Positions 13,421 to 25,345 of a DNA stretch of 64,000 bases are shown piece by piece. The DNA is from Viscum album (lineage: Eukaryota; Streptophyta; Magnoliopsida; Santalales; Viscaceae): NCBI GenBank assembly GCA_963277665.1, contig CAUJRU010000136.1, forward strand, positions 434,001 through 498,000, read 5' to 3'. Position 1 is the first letter of the stretch. Every line of letters starts with the position of its first letter. The notes under the pieces were generated by a model, which saw nothing but the letters and a program-made list of their open reading frames with translations, was not told the origin of the DNA and made no database searches. A program made the translations under genes and the position numbers.

Positions 13421-14100
13421 TTTTTATCATAGAAACATGATTTTTTTGGAAATCCCATAAAATTTTGTTTCTTGGGAGGAATATATTTTCATTTTATTTC
13501 ACACTCATTATTAACATGGTTCATTTGGGTTCCATCCATTGAGAAAAAAATTAGAAATAATACCATGATAAACAATAATAATATTGTAAAAACACATATT
13601 TTGAAATAATCATTTATAGGATGTCTTAATCATAAAAAATTCATTCAATCAAGAACATATTTGTATTAACCAAGGTCATTCATAGAGATTATTTAAATCA
13701 TTCATAATGGTTCATAAAGAGTTTTTGAATCTCCAAATCAAATCCCATACAAGTTTGAAACTATGTCAGTTTCAAGGGTCGTTATCGTTCACTAGGTGAT
13801 GGTCGAGTGTAGTTAAAGGTACACTTTTCAAAGATAAAACCACTAAGTACCGCTTTTCTAGATCCAAATCAAGTTGTTCTATGAATTTATGGATTTAGTT
13901 TCATTCAAAACTATTGATATATACATCATAATAAACAAGGTTATTTTTTGTAAACATATAATTATCCTTAGAATTATATATAGAGATATCCATAGTCCAA
14001 TTCTTAAGAATTTTTATATGGATATCAGTAATGTTTTTCTAATAAAAACCAATAATGATTGGCTGAACCATTCCTCTGGTAGAAACTATAGATACCCAGT
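13421..14100 (-). other. 5' internal remainder of element A
   Basis: About 0.7 kb between the LINE-like insertion and the 5' LTR. This is too short to hold gag, protease and reverse transcriptase, so much of the 5' internal region has been lost. Open frame 13874-14113 (+) shows no family. A phrase TAGTTAAAGGTA near 13817 also occurs near 4874 in the D LTR. Confidence 0.45.
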
Positions 14101-17100
14101 CTTTTACAAATAAATATCACATACTTTTAAATGAATACCCTATATATTTGATAAACTCACATATGAATAAAATAAATTTTCATTATATTTGGAGACATAA
14201 AACACAATCACCATTTCCCATGAAATAAATTAAACATATCTTAAATTCATCTCCTCATATAGTAATCCTTATAGGAATACCCTACCTAATACTTCTTTCA
14301 TAACCCATGGAAGGAAATGTAAGAAAGGGTGATCTCAGATGCCCAGTATGGGTAAACATATGAGATATCAATCTATGATCATATGAAATCATAAGATAAT
14401 AATAAAGGTATGTTATCAAGAAAACAACATAGGAAGTTCATACCCAATATATCAAGGATAACAAATATTATTCAAGGCATAAAACATTATCATTTTATAA
14501 TACAAGTCCCATAAGTCTGAGAAATCATCATAAATAAATCATTAACTATTTTATCATTTCATAAAAGTGTGTTACCATCATAAATATTGATAAACCATTT
14601 TTTATTTCAAAGATAACTGATTAGACCATTTATAAAGTCGATAATTACTTATCACATGTTTTCCATTGTCGATCCAGACACACTAGTTTCCCAAAGTGGA
14701 TCGGGATTCATTTGTTTCCCATAGTATATCATGCCCATCGACATTCATAACATTGTTATATAATGAGATAATTCATTACCAATTAATTCGATGGTGATAT
14801 AGGTCCCACCCATATCATAATAAAAACCAAACTTATGTGTTCCCCAATATCACAAATCATTTATCATTTCATAACATCATAAAACATTTAAAACATATTT
14901 TTAAAACAAATTCATAAATTAATGATAATATAACCATTGTAAAATATATGAGTTTAATATTCATTTAATAAAAATAAACATTAACCTTACAGTTAAATAA
15001 TTTGGATGTTATCATTCAATATAATTCTTATTAATATATAGGTAACATCATATGATATTGACACAGATAGAAAATTATTATCAACGATCACATGGAAAAT
15101 TTCATGATGAATTTAGAATTACCTTATTGAAAACACATTTTAAAACATAAAACATGCTCAAATTAGTTTTCTTCGGAAATAAACTTTAAATCTTATAAAT
15201 GAATATAGAAAAATCATTTAACAAATTTATTGAGGAAAATACACTTTTCATTTTGAAAATCACAATCTTAAAATAAAAAATCCTAAATCATTTTGGAAAT
15301 CATTTTCATTGAAAGTTAACATTGAAACATATAAAAATACGAATAAAAATAGTAAATCGGTTGAGGATAAATAATATAAATCATGAGGTATATGTTATAA
15401 ATAAAATATTTCCTTGATATTTTCATTAAAATTTAAATAGTAATTGATTGAAAAATGACATGAAAATTCCATTCATAAAAATTTGTAAAGAATACAATCA
15501 TGAGATGAATTTTCAACAGTAATTTATTTTAATATTTAATTTTTTTTGAAAACATGATATTGGAAGAGAAATTATTTTCTAATTACGAGAAAAATAATCT
15601 TTTTTTCTTTAAAAAATCATTATTTTTTAATTAATGAGTACATAATAAGAGGAAACTGAATGAAATCCATGTATTATCAAGATAATAACATAGAAGAATA
15701 AATTTCTTGAGTTTATTGAGATATATATCATAATAATTCAACATCATAAGCATTAACCTAAACACAATCAACCCCGATAAACAATTAGATTGTATCAAAT
15801 ACATATTACCACATTTGTATCATTTGTACCTTATAACATATGAAAGATAATCCAAAAATATATAATAAAATCAAAATTATAATTACCAAAATAATATAAA
15901 ATAATATTATGGGTTGTATATACACCACATAAAATTAACATGTAATGATTATGGCTTTTTTCTCATTAAAAAGAATGTTAGACAGAATTCCCATACAATA
16001 AGTCTAGAATTCCATCATTCACGTAAGAAAATAATTTATAATTAATATATATTTATTATAATTATATTATATGAAAATAAATATATGTATCAAAAAATAT
16101 AATATTTACTTATGACATTTTTACTCGTTTAGTAACAATTAATGTTAAAATAACATTTCAGGAAATAAATAATTTGTTTCTCATGAATATTTTTATTTTT
16201 TATTTTAATTCTGATTAATCTGATCATGAATCCATAATATGTATTATTTTACCCATGATGAAAATAACATAAAAATTCTATTTATATAAATTATTAGTGA
16301 CCATTAATGTTAGATATATAAAATGAGATACACCATTCATGGAGACATTATGTCATATGTATACATGAACATTATTTCCAATCTACCAAAATTAAGAAAT
16401 AAAGAGTGGTGAATAAATATTAACATTTTGGAATCAATTTTATGTCATATATAGCACATATTTTTAATATATACAACCTTATTATCTTCCATGTAATGTA
16501 TTAATGAATCATATTTCTTCATGAGTCTATCATCTCCCGTACATATGAACAACTATATTGTATTCCCACTGATATTATGCTAAGACAAAACATGTGGTAT
16601 AATGATTCAATAAGAATAAAAATATCTTATATATCATATATAGATAATAAATCATGATTTATATTAATATGTGATAGGTGGTGAAAAAAAAATAATAACA
16701 TCAATTTGCAAGGTGGTAGTTCAACACACATATGAATGATGATTTGAAAACCAGTTTGATAGAAGAGAGGAAGGAGTTAAGTTATTATATAATCATAATA
16801 TCATATCATTATCTTTTAGAGACATATCTTACTATATATTTGTGTTTTAATTATAATTTATTGAGGTGTAGGAAGAAATAAAATAAAACGCTCAATTAGG
16901 GATGCTACCTCTTTTTCAGAAATATTCTGTTGGATTAGACCAAAAGGTTTAAAAGGATTGATTTCTAACAAAAAAAGTATTTTATGAAAATAAGAGGTAG
17001 TGAGTTGGATAGTTTTCCAAGTATAGATATGTCCAAATGGGATTTTGATATTAGAAGTGTAGTGGATAGTGGGTGGCCTTTTATAAGTGAGGAGAGTGGC

Positions 17101-18448
17101 AAAAATGTTATTTCTGAAGAGATAACGTTTTACCTATATTTTGGAAATTAAAAAGGATAAAAAATTAAAATTTTATAGTTTTTATGACATTTGGTTGATA
17201 TATGGTAATAAAATTGGTGGTGTACATGTTTTGGACGATTTTAAGGACTTTTATTTTCTCTTTATCCCCTGATAAAACCAAATTTATTGAAACTGTAGTA
17301 AATAATTTATAATATTTTTAATATGAATTATGATAATAAATTAAATTTAACTTATTATATAACATAAATTTTTCTTATTCCAAATAAAAAATCATTTTTT
17401 TACAAAATCCATTGATATATGTGTGATTATTTACATTCAAAATTTATACCACTGGTGCGACGAGAAAGAGATCTTCCAAAGAGAAAATATTGATTAGTTT
17501 AATACATTATTATATGAGAATTAAATATTATATTTATTTAAATTACCTAAATTGTATTAATATATATATATATATATACATATTAACTTATATTACATTT
17601 AAAACCATTTTAAAAATATTTTTACATTTTTATATTCTTTCAATGTAATGTAATTTCTTAATAAAAACCAGTATTTCTTAATATTCATCTAAAAATTGAT
17701 CTTCTTTGAAATTTTTTAAAAAATAAACATAATATAATTTTAGTTTACTGATTTAAAGGATTATTTTTATTTTGTAAAATTAATATTAAAAATGTTAAAA
17801 AAATTATAATAATTCTACAAATAGTGAAAAATAACTTTTTTATAAAAATGAGGTTTTAATGTGTAAAATTGGATTTATTCTTAACTACTACCTTGAAAAT
17901 ACATAAGAAAAATATTTAACATTTTATTGAATATATAATATAGACAATTAATTTAAAAATGTAGTGAAATTTATTTATTTAATTTATTCAGATAAAACAT
18001 GTTTGTGAATATAATAATAATTCTTTCGAAAATAAATTCCCTTTAATTTTAATATTTTTTATTTACATTTCAAATTAATTGGACACAAAAAATTAATTAT
18101 GTCAACATGTGTTAACCATACATTTAAATTATTTATTTTATCCCCTCCAAACTCATCAATTCAAGGGTTAGGTGATAATTATCATATTATATAATAATAT
18201 TTTATAGTAATTTACATTTTGTTTCAAACCACTATTGCATCTATTATAGGATAAACATATATTTTCATGTAACACAAGTTTAAATACCTGTTATAGATAT
18301 TGAAATATAAAAAATTATTTCATGTAATGAAAGATAAAATTTAGTGTAATGTAACATAATATAATCTCTATCTTGTGTTTAACTTAGAATATAAAAATTA
18401 TTACATTGATTTGAAAAAAATTACTTCAAAATATCATAGGGTGTAAAA
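14100..18448 (-). repeat. 5' LTR of element A
   Basis: The right end reads CATAGGGTGTAAAA (18435-18448), the decayed form of the E terminus CTTGGGGTGTTACA. Near 14315-14345, GGGTGATCTCAGATGCCCAGTA matches position 270-300 of the E LTR, so the left boundary is about 14050-14100. It carries three spaced 30-nt motif copies (about 16338, 16519, 16707) and a well-kept promoter box at 17077-17085. No primer-binding site is clearly legible at its left edge. Confidence 0.65.
17077..17085 (-). promoter_or_regulatory. LTR TATA box, element A 5' LTR
   Basis: On the element's sense strand this reads TATAAAAGG, in the context GGCCTTTTATAAGTGAGGAG on the plus strand. The same box with similar flanks occurs in every other LTR of this group in the window. 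Confidence 0.6.
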
Positions 18449-19640
18449 ATTTTTCCATCATGATTATAATAAGTCGAAATGATTTGTTAACATGGTTACC
18501 TTACATATCATTCAAGATTATCGAATTATTATCTTTCCATTCTCAATGTTATGAAAATAATTATATAAATTTAAATTTCAAGAAGAGGTTTTAGAGGTGA
18601 ATTATTTTGTAGAGATTATAATAAGAGTTATAATATATTATATTAATTTAGCCAATCTCCATGATAATAAACCTTTATGTCCTTGGGTTGTGAGGATATT
18701 TTTATATATATTAATAAATCCATGGTATCTATTAATTATTTATGTATTTTTATCTTGGGTCCCCATAGCATAGGTGAAAAACATTACTAGATTGGTATAT
18801 ATTATTTCACATTGTTACAAGTTGAAACATTTATTCATAGAATATCATGTTTATGCTAGATTAAATGTCCTATTTATTATATATTTTTTACATGTTTATG
18901 GAAATACAACTTCATATAAAAAATATTGATTATAAATGAGGATTCTTAATCACATATCACAAAAATAATCATAACTGAGGACTTAGTTATTTAATTAGAG
19001 GGAAACTACATCATAAAATTTAGATGTTCCTTTTATATGTTTATGTTCTGTCATTATATTTATATAAGCTCAATAAGAGGAGAGCATAATAGACCCATTC
19101 ACTGAAAATGAGTCGAGGTATGTGATTGAAAATAACATTATGTTTCTAAAATTTCATCCATCCTAATTAATACCACACCCTTTTATTTTATTTTGATGAA
19201 CATAATCATACTTCAATTAATATTAAAAAAATATTATCCACTATTGAATTAATTCTAAATTGTATTATTTTTTTAGTATTATTTGAATGAAAAGAGGTTG
19301 ATATAATTTAATGATGTCAATGTGTTTTCAATTAGTGAAACTGTGGATAAAATATTATTCAACACTTGAAAAAAAGATGATGAAACATATGAATAAATAA
19401 ATTATGTAATCCTTTTTGAGAAAATTTTAAAAAATAATGATTCCAATATTATAATCAAGTATAATACTTACGCTGTATAAATGAATAATACTTTATGGTT
19501 GATTCCTTATATGAGAAAAATGGAAAACTTGTTCCTCGAATATTTCACCATATTTACATTATAAAATGGTAAATGAACATTTATTTCAAAACTATCCTAT
19601 TTTAGAACCACGAACTAGTTAAAAATATTATTTATAAAGA
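18449..19640. other. AT-rich flank between elements A and B, no gene seen
   Basis: About 1.2 kb following the 5' LTR end of A. No domain, promoter box or repeat motif of the neighbouring LTRs is legible. It is either old genomic sequence or a fully decayed transposon. Confidence 0.4.
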
Positions 19641-19645
19641 ATAAT
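19641..19645. repeat. Candidate target duplication, left side of B-L2-L3 chain
   Basis: ATAAT directly before the decayed LTR start TTTAAGGCCC. The partner after the far right LTR end is GTAAT at 57336-57340, a 4 of 5 match. Confidence 0.4.
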
Positions 19646-19994
19646 TTTAAGGCCCGGACCTTAAACATTACATATTTTAGTGTTTTTTAACTAGAATTAT
19701 AATTTGATAATCTTTACTATTTAAGGGTTTAGATAATCTGGAAATATTACTACAATCTAAAACCTCAGATTAAAAGTACAAAATTCTAAATAGTAATTAA
19801 ATCCTAAATAATTTTTTTTTCTTTTTTGTGATTAGTCATAAAAAAATTACTTTGATTATATCATTACCTCTATTCTCAATTAAACGCTTTGAAAGAAATT
19901 TTAAACATGCAACGTGTACAAAAGCTCAGGAAAGGATAATGAAATAAAGTAAATAGTTTTTTTGTTAAAAACATGAAAAATAATATATATATCA
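19646..19994 (-). repeat. LTR B, left fragment
   Basis: TTTAAGGCCCGGACCTTAAA and the following TTTTAGTGTTTTTTAACTAG align with the start of LTR L3 (43471 on: CACCCTTAAACAC..., TCTAGTGTTTTTGAACTAG). The LTR is interrupted at 19994 by element E and resumes at 31281. Left fragment plus right fragment up to the promoter box totals about 2.44 kb, the same as in E and L3. Confidence 0.65.
19990..19994. repeat. Target site duplication TATCA, left
   Basis: TATCA directly precedes the LTR start TGTAACGCCCC. An identical TATCA follows the right LTR at 31276-31280. The perfect match proves that this LTR pair belongs to one insertion. Confidence 0.92.
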
Positions 19995-20522
19995 TGTAAC
20001 GCCCCGACCCCAGCTACCCAGAGTCGGTGCATTACTTCGTAACATTGGCATGATCACAAGAAAGTTCAAATATCGAAAGACCGATTGGTTTAGTAGCCTT
20101 GGAAACACTAGATATATTCATAAGTTTTACATTACATCATAAAATGAAAAACTACTACAACAACATAATGTTTCCACAATCCACACTATTAACCCCTCAT
20201 AAAATCCCTGCAGGTCATTCATAACTTACTTCTTCACATCCTGGGAAAAATAAAACATAGAAAAGGGGTGAGCTCAAATGCCCAGTAAGGATGACAATAT
20301 AGCGGAAACTTTCATAAATAAGAATAAACTTTTCAGGCAATGTATAACTAAAACCAAAGCCTTTCAAACATGAACATTCAACATGGTATGGCATAAATAA
20401 AATGAAATAATGCCATTTACTTATTCACATGGATATTCTACTAATTGAATAATCGCATGCAAAAATCAATAACCACTTTCATAATGTTGGAATGCATAAT
20501 GCCAGACTATCATAACCACATA

Positions 20523-20594
20523 GTCAAGGCCTCGTGCCAAGACTACAAATAAGATTTTGTCAAGGCCTTGTGCCAAGACACTAGTTTGTCTCAT
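20523..20594. repeat. 36-bp tandem duplication in E 3' LTR
   Basis: Two consecutive units begin GTCAAGGCCTCGTGCCAAGAC and GTCAAGGCCTTGTGCCAAGAC respectively. The same pair is at 27455-27526 in the other LTR. Other LTRs of the group carry different short tandem repeats at about the same place. Confidence 0.8.
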
Positions 20595-21881
20595 GAGACC
20601 TACCGATGCATCGAGGAGCTATAGCGGGCTCCACCCGTCAATTACTAAGTCCAATGCATTCCCATATGAAAAGGTTTAAACATAACATAAACATTCGTAT
20701 TAAAACTAGCATACGAAATGTCAATAATTTTCACCATAAACTATGAATGGTATAAAAATAGCACATCCACAGTCAAACATATCACAAAACCTTCAATACA
20801 ATATAGAAGCTTTGTATTACAATAAATCAACTTCAAATAAGCGTTAAATCCATCAAAGGATGTTGACATAGATGAAATCAAAACTATTTGAGAGAAATAT
20901 CTCTCTTTTTTTTAAATCATTTAAAAGTCACACATTCATAAAGGAAGTAATTAAAAAGAGATTTTTTAATCAAAGTGTCCTATACCACTTTGAAACTTTT
21001 GAAAGGAATTAACATTTTTAAAAAACATTCATGTCCATATAAATAAATCCTTAAAAACCATTCTGAAGACATTAATTAAAAATATTTATAAAGATAAATC
21101 TTTAAAACATTTAAAATTCTGATTTTGATAAAGAGTACCTTTCTGAAATTCTTAAATTATTCATTTTGAAATCATTTAAAAGTCACATAATTATAAAATA
21201 AAACATTTACTTTGAAAATATCCTTATAATCTTGTAAGGGAAGTTTTGAAGATTTTATAATGGCAGAAATTAGCCGCACCCGCCGTATAAGTTAAAAAAA
21301 ACATTCTTACCTTAATTCTATCGAAAAGGTTAAAAAGGGACCTTGTTTTGAAAACGACGGAAAGATTCCTTTATAAACCACTTATAAAAGTCAAAAAGGG
21401 TATAAATGACTTTAACTCATTTTCTAGTAAATAGTAAAAATGTTTTGAAATACATTTTTAAGAAACATGGATGTGGATGATAAAGAGATCCCAGTAGATT
21501 ATTACATATAAACAACCTCGGATAATAAAGAGATTGTGAAATAACCCTTACCTTGTACTTTTCCTTGGTTGGGGTAGGTTAACCTCCTGTATAATGGTGA
21601 AATAATCGTTATTAAATTATACAAGAATCATATACATTAATATGATATCATATATGATCTTTTAATATTGATTTGATAATAATATCTTAGTATTATCATT
21701 ATATCGGGTGTTAACTTACTTGTTGTCTTTTATATGTTTTGTTACGTAAGACATGTTTGTAAAGGATAGGTTGTATATTATTCATATCCATAATGATATG
21801 AAGTCCTTAAACATCATTTTTAAATCATCAAATGATAATTATACTTGAATGGATACGATGGAGAATGAATCTCATCGCGTT

Positions 21882-21911
21882 CGTGGAGACGGTAGTCCGT
21901 ACGTACGCACG
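21882..21911 (-). repeat. 30-nt hairpin-like LTR motif, copy 1 (E 3' LTR)
   Basis: The minus strand reads CGTG, then ACGG-ACTA-CCGT, ending CACG. The ends (CGTG/CACG) and the inner ACGG/CCGT can pair around a four-base loop. It is CpG-rich in an AT-rich LTR. The second copy is 183 bases away and the same pair occurs in the 5' LTR. Confidence 0.7.
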
Positions 21912-22064
21912 AGCGACAATATCATTCTTTTAAAATAATATATAAATGGATGGTATATCATATATACAGAATCATTAACATGTTATATTTATTATTTATA
22001 TGAGTTACACATCATTATTATACCCATCCAAATAATAATATATTGAATAACAATTACACCACGA

Positions 22065-22094
22065 CGTGGAGACGGTAAGCCGTACGTATACACG
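22065..22094 (-). repeat. 30-nt hairpin-like LTR motif, copy 2 (E 3' LTR)
   Basis: Same motif with loop CTTA instead of ACTA: CGTG ... ACGG-CTTA-CCGT ... CACG on the minus strand. Pairing bases are kept while the loop changes. Confidence 0.7.
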
Positions 22095-22436
22095 TATGGT
22101 GACATGTTATTCAAAAGGTGGATAGAATACTGAATATGGTTGTACCATATTTATAATAACATCACAGTATATGTAATATACTGGAGTTATTATTTTAGAA
22201 TGGTAAGAACAAAGAAAGGGGAAGTGGAAGAAGAAAGGAACTTAGAAAAGGGTGGTGAAATCATTACCTCTTCTTCGGGTTCTTCCTTTTGATTTGATCA
22301 AAAGGGCTCCTTAGGTTGGCTTTCTGATCAAACTAAGGCCTCTATGTTGTAGTGAGGGATGTTGGGAGAGTATTTGGGCAGAGTTTGGCCAAACCAAAAG
22401 GCTTTGAAGGTGTGAAGAAATGGGAAGGAGGAGTGC

Positions 22437-22445
22437 CCTTTTATA
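22437..22445 (-). promoter_or_regulatory. LTR TATA box, E 3' LTR
   Basis: The minus strand reads TATAAAAGG within CCTCTTATAAAAGGGCACTC. It is identical in the 5' LTR. The box and its G-rich flank are recognisable in all related LTRs, which supports a pol II promoter for the element. Confidence 0.75.
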
Positions 22446-24346
22446 AGAGGGGTGAGGGGCACCTTTGGAAAAGATAGAAATATTAATTTATAATAAATTC
22501 ATATTCGGTTTCCAATGGCTCCAAAGTTGACTATTCAAAGGCTAAGGTGGGGATAGGTCTAAAACCACTCAACCAATATAATTTAGACAGGTTTGGGTAC
22601 TTATATTAACCTTATCTTTAAGTATTAACTCTAAGTTAATTAGTTTCACTTTTACAATGTCTCTTTGTATTTTTATATAATATGGTTAATAAACTTACTA
22701 TATACATCCAAGAGACCCCCAAGTGGTCCATTAATGATGAACCTATCATGATATAAGACTCTTGGCCGAACCTCAGATTTTTAGGAATTTAATATCAATT
22801 AATAATATAATATTTGTTTTAAGAACTCTTTTATGTCAATTTTGACACTATTCAATAGTTGAATTTTTTGAAACTCATAACAGATTGATTACTTCGAACA
22901 AAGTAAATTAAATCAATCATAATATATCATATTATCCTATAAAATTAGTTTAATTCATTAAAAGTTTCATATTATATTTTTTTTGGGTATTTATAATATC
23001 AATTATTTTAATTTTTCACTATTATAGTAATTACTGCATCATCATTGTGTCATAAATAAAATAAATTATTTAATGTCTAAAAATTATAAATAAAATATCA
23101 TTATGTAGGAAATCTTTTTAGCTTTTTAATGAATATTTATAATCTAAAATCCAACTTATATAACCCTATGTAACAATTGTTTTGCTAAAAGATATATGCT
23201 TGTGTCATTTTTGTATTCATTTTAACTTAATTAAAATAAAGTGTCATTATCACTTACAAGTGGATCCATGGGGTCCCAAAATTGACACAAAGATTCCCAT
23301 GGTCGACCATGTATCAACCAATACGGTTAAGACACGTTTTAGGGTAATTTAGTATTATTATAATATTATTTTGTTAACCCTTATTTACCGGATTTACCCT
23401 TAACCATGGTAAATAAAATATTTACCGCAGTAATTATTCAAAATGTCCTAAAATAAAAGTTACCTATTTACACAATTTGAACATCCTGATTCCAAATATG
23501 GAATCCATTTTCCTAAATTCTAAACACAGAAGTGGCAGAAATTAATTTAAAATTAATTCCCGCTGTCAAAACAAAAAGCGTGTTTTTAAGAGATAATAAC
23601 TATCAAAAGATTGACACTTGTTTATGTTCGGTTTAATTGTAAAATTATGTATAATGACCAAAATTATATTAAATTGTAAAAATATATTCTAAATATACTT
23701 TAAAACCACTCAAATTCATAATTTATCACTATTAATTATTTTGATTAAAAAAGTTGTTTTTAATTAAAATTTAGTAATTTTCACTATTCATCAAAATATG
23801 AAAGTTATCCAAAAAGTACCAAAATTTCACCTTAGGCTAAATTCGATATTCCGAATCCAAAAATGAAGTCCATTTTGAAATATAAAATATATATATTTTC
23901 AAAAATTAGGTATTACAATTTATAACGGCTAGTTTGATTGGTTATGGTGTGTTAGAACTCGGTGTTGCGTACAACACACGCTATCACATTATTCAAAGGG
24001 AAACGTACCGTGGAAGCTTGGGGTGTTTCATTTTAAATTTTTGATGTCCCCATTTAGTCAAAAAGTTTAAAATATTGTATTTAAAAAGGTTTCACTATTA
24101 GAAGTTGATAAAAGTGAAATACTGAAAATGAATCTGTTCTTGCATTATGACTAAGAAACTCATAATAGGGATTCTAAAATTATAAGGATTATATAAACAT
24201 TAAAATTTATCTAATACTATTCATAACCTCTTTTGAACGGCTTTTTTGGTAAGTCATGGTGTGCTTGAACTTGGTGTTGCATGTAGTGAAAGTTATTGAA
24301 TTATTTTGAAGAAGTAACACACTATGAAATCTTGGGGTGTTACATT

Positions 24347-24358
24347 CTCCCCTCCTTC
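24347..24358 (-). other. Polypurine tract of element E
   Basis: The minus strand reads GAAGGAGGGGAG, then AATGTAACACC into the LTR. It primes plus-strand cDNA synthesis and marks the left LTR as the 3' LTR. Confidence 0.9.
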
Positions 24359-25218
24359 AATAAATTGCGTCCTCGCAATTTGAAATTGTTCTTCGAAAAT
24401 AAAAGTTTGAAAATAGATAATATATTTGTGGGAAAACCCACATCGGAAATTGGTTTACTAAAATTTAGTCTTAATATGAGGAAAAGAGAAATGAAAGGGT
24501 CACCACCAAATTATGATCTCGATTAGGAGAACATTGGTGGCAATTTGAGACATATAATTGGAGGAAAACGTAAATATTTATAGGTAGTGATTGAGGTCAT
24601 CAATCAAAAAAAAGTATAAAATTGAGGTCCTTAAACTCATCAATCTATGATGATTTGATGTACCATCGGTTCAACAAAATATAGGGTATTGGGATAACAC
24701 ATTTTTGACGTTTCAAAATATCTTAGTTGAAATCCCACATCGAAAAATGAACTAATGCGGCCTCTATTTAAAATAAAGAGTGGAAAGTATGAAGATTACC
24801 GAAAATAACACATACTAGGGTTCCATGTAGGAAAATATGGATATGGAAGAGAAATCTAACCATCAATTATCTGATGGAGAGTGGTAGAGAACATGGTTAT
24901 GAAAAGGCCAACAATCCCAAAGCCATAAATTAGTGATGATTTAAGGTACCATCTAGGGAAACATTTTTGTTCTAAGTTCCTTTTATTAATATTGAGGAAT
25001 TTATTTATGAGATTGGATAAGATCATAAGGAGATATACTTACTTTATAATTAGAGTTTTATCCATTAATAAATTTCTACCACAAACTCATCTTTCACTCT
25101 AAAAGATAATAGAATGTAAAAAAAAAATTCTATTTACACTATTCGTATAGGGTTCCAAAATAAACGAATTTATAATTCATCTACATGATCTTTTAATAAA
25201 AAACTACATTATTTAATC

Positions 25219-25345
25219 CAGGACATCTCTTGGGCCAGTGGTAGGTGATACACCCTTGTCGCCCTTCGGTTGCGGGTTCAAGTCTTGCAGCCTTGCCGGA
25301 CGCGACGGGTTGCCGCCCGACCTCCGGGTTGTCCTTTTATGGCAA
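25219..25345 (+). ncRNA. tRNA-like (SINE-head-like) pol III unit, antisense to element E
   Basis: On the plus strand an A-box-like TGGGCCAGTGG (25231-25241) is followed 33 bases later by a B-box-like GGTTCAAGTCT (25275-25285), spacing as in tRNA genes and tRNA-derived SINEs. A T-run (TTTT, 25334-25337) could stop pol III. The predicted RNA would be roughly 105-110 nt. The block is far richer in G and C than its flanks. A decayed copy sits at the corresponding place of internal 2 in the older chain (about 43030-43150), so it was acquired before those copies diverged. It could be an old SINE insertion or a functional part of the element. No cloverleaf was demonstrated and transcription is unproven. 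Confidence 0.5.

Larger units (their letters stand above)
5480..18448 (-). mobile_element. Ty3/gypsy element A, degraded, long LTRs
   Basis: A minus-strand gypsy element: 3' LTR at left (5480-8782, left end missing), internal region with pol relics (8783 to about 14100) and 5' LTR at right (about 14100-18448). The two LTRs align at a constant offset of about 9630 bases; for example, the 30-nt motif is at 6708 and 16338, and the promoter box is at 7446 and 17077. The left LTR is about 1 kb short and abuts the end of the D LTR, so one of the two was truncated or invaded there. The LTRs share their terminus, promoter box and 30-nt motif with elements E, B, L2, L3 and the 59 kb LTR, but unlike E this element carries pol. 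Confidence 0.7.
19995..24344 (-). repeat. 3' LTR of element E (4350 bp)
   Basis: On the plus strand it begins TGTAACGCCCCGACC and ends CTTGGGGTGTTACA, giving a terminal inverted repeat TGTAACRCCCC. It matches 26927-31275 almost base for base over its whole length. It holds a 36-bp duplication (20523-20594), two 30-nt hairpin-like motifs (21882, 22065) and a TATA box on the minus strand (22437-22445). The box lies about 1.9 kb from the element-sense start, leaving about 2.4 kb of R/U5. No open frame of note. Confidence 0.95.

Noticed and set aside
17555..17582. TA-rich runs here and near 32815, 41745 and 61885 as regulatory or origin elements
   Set aside because: Simple TA microsatellites are expected in DNA this AT-rich and show no shared context.
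22255..22285. Splice donor (AG-GTAATG on the minus strand) downstream of the LTR promoter
   Set aside because: The signal is short; the related LTR has only GAG-GTATTT at the equivalent site and no acceptor was identified, so splicing is not supported.
25231..25337. Functional tRNA gene
   Set aside because: A and B boxes are present, but I could not fold a convincing cloverleaf with an acceptor stem and anticodon arm, so I call it tRNA-like only.
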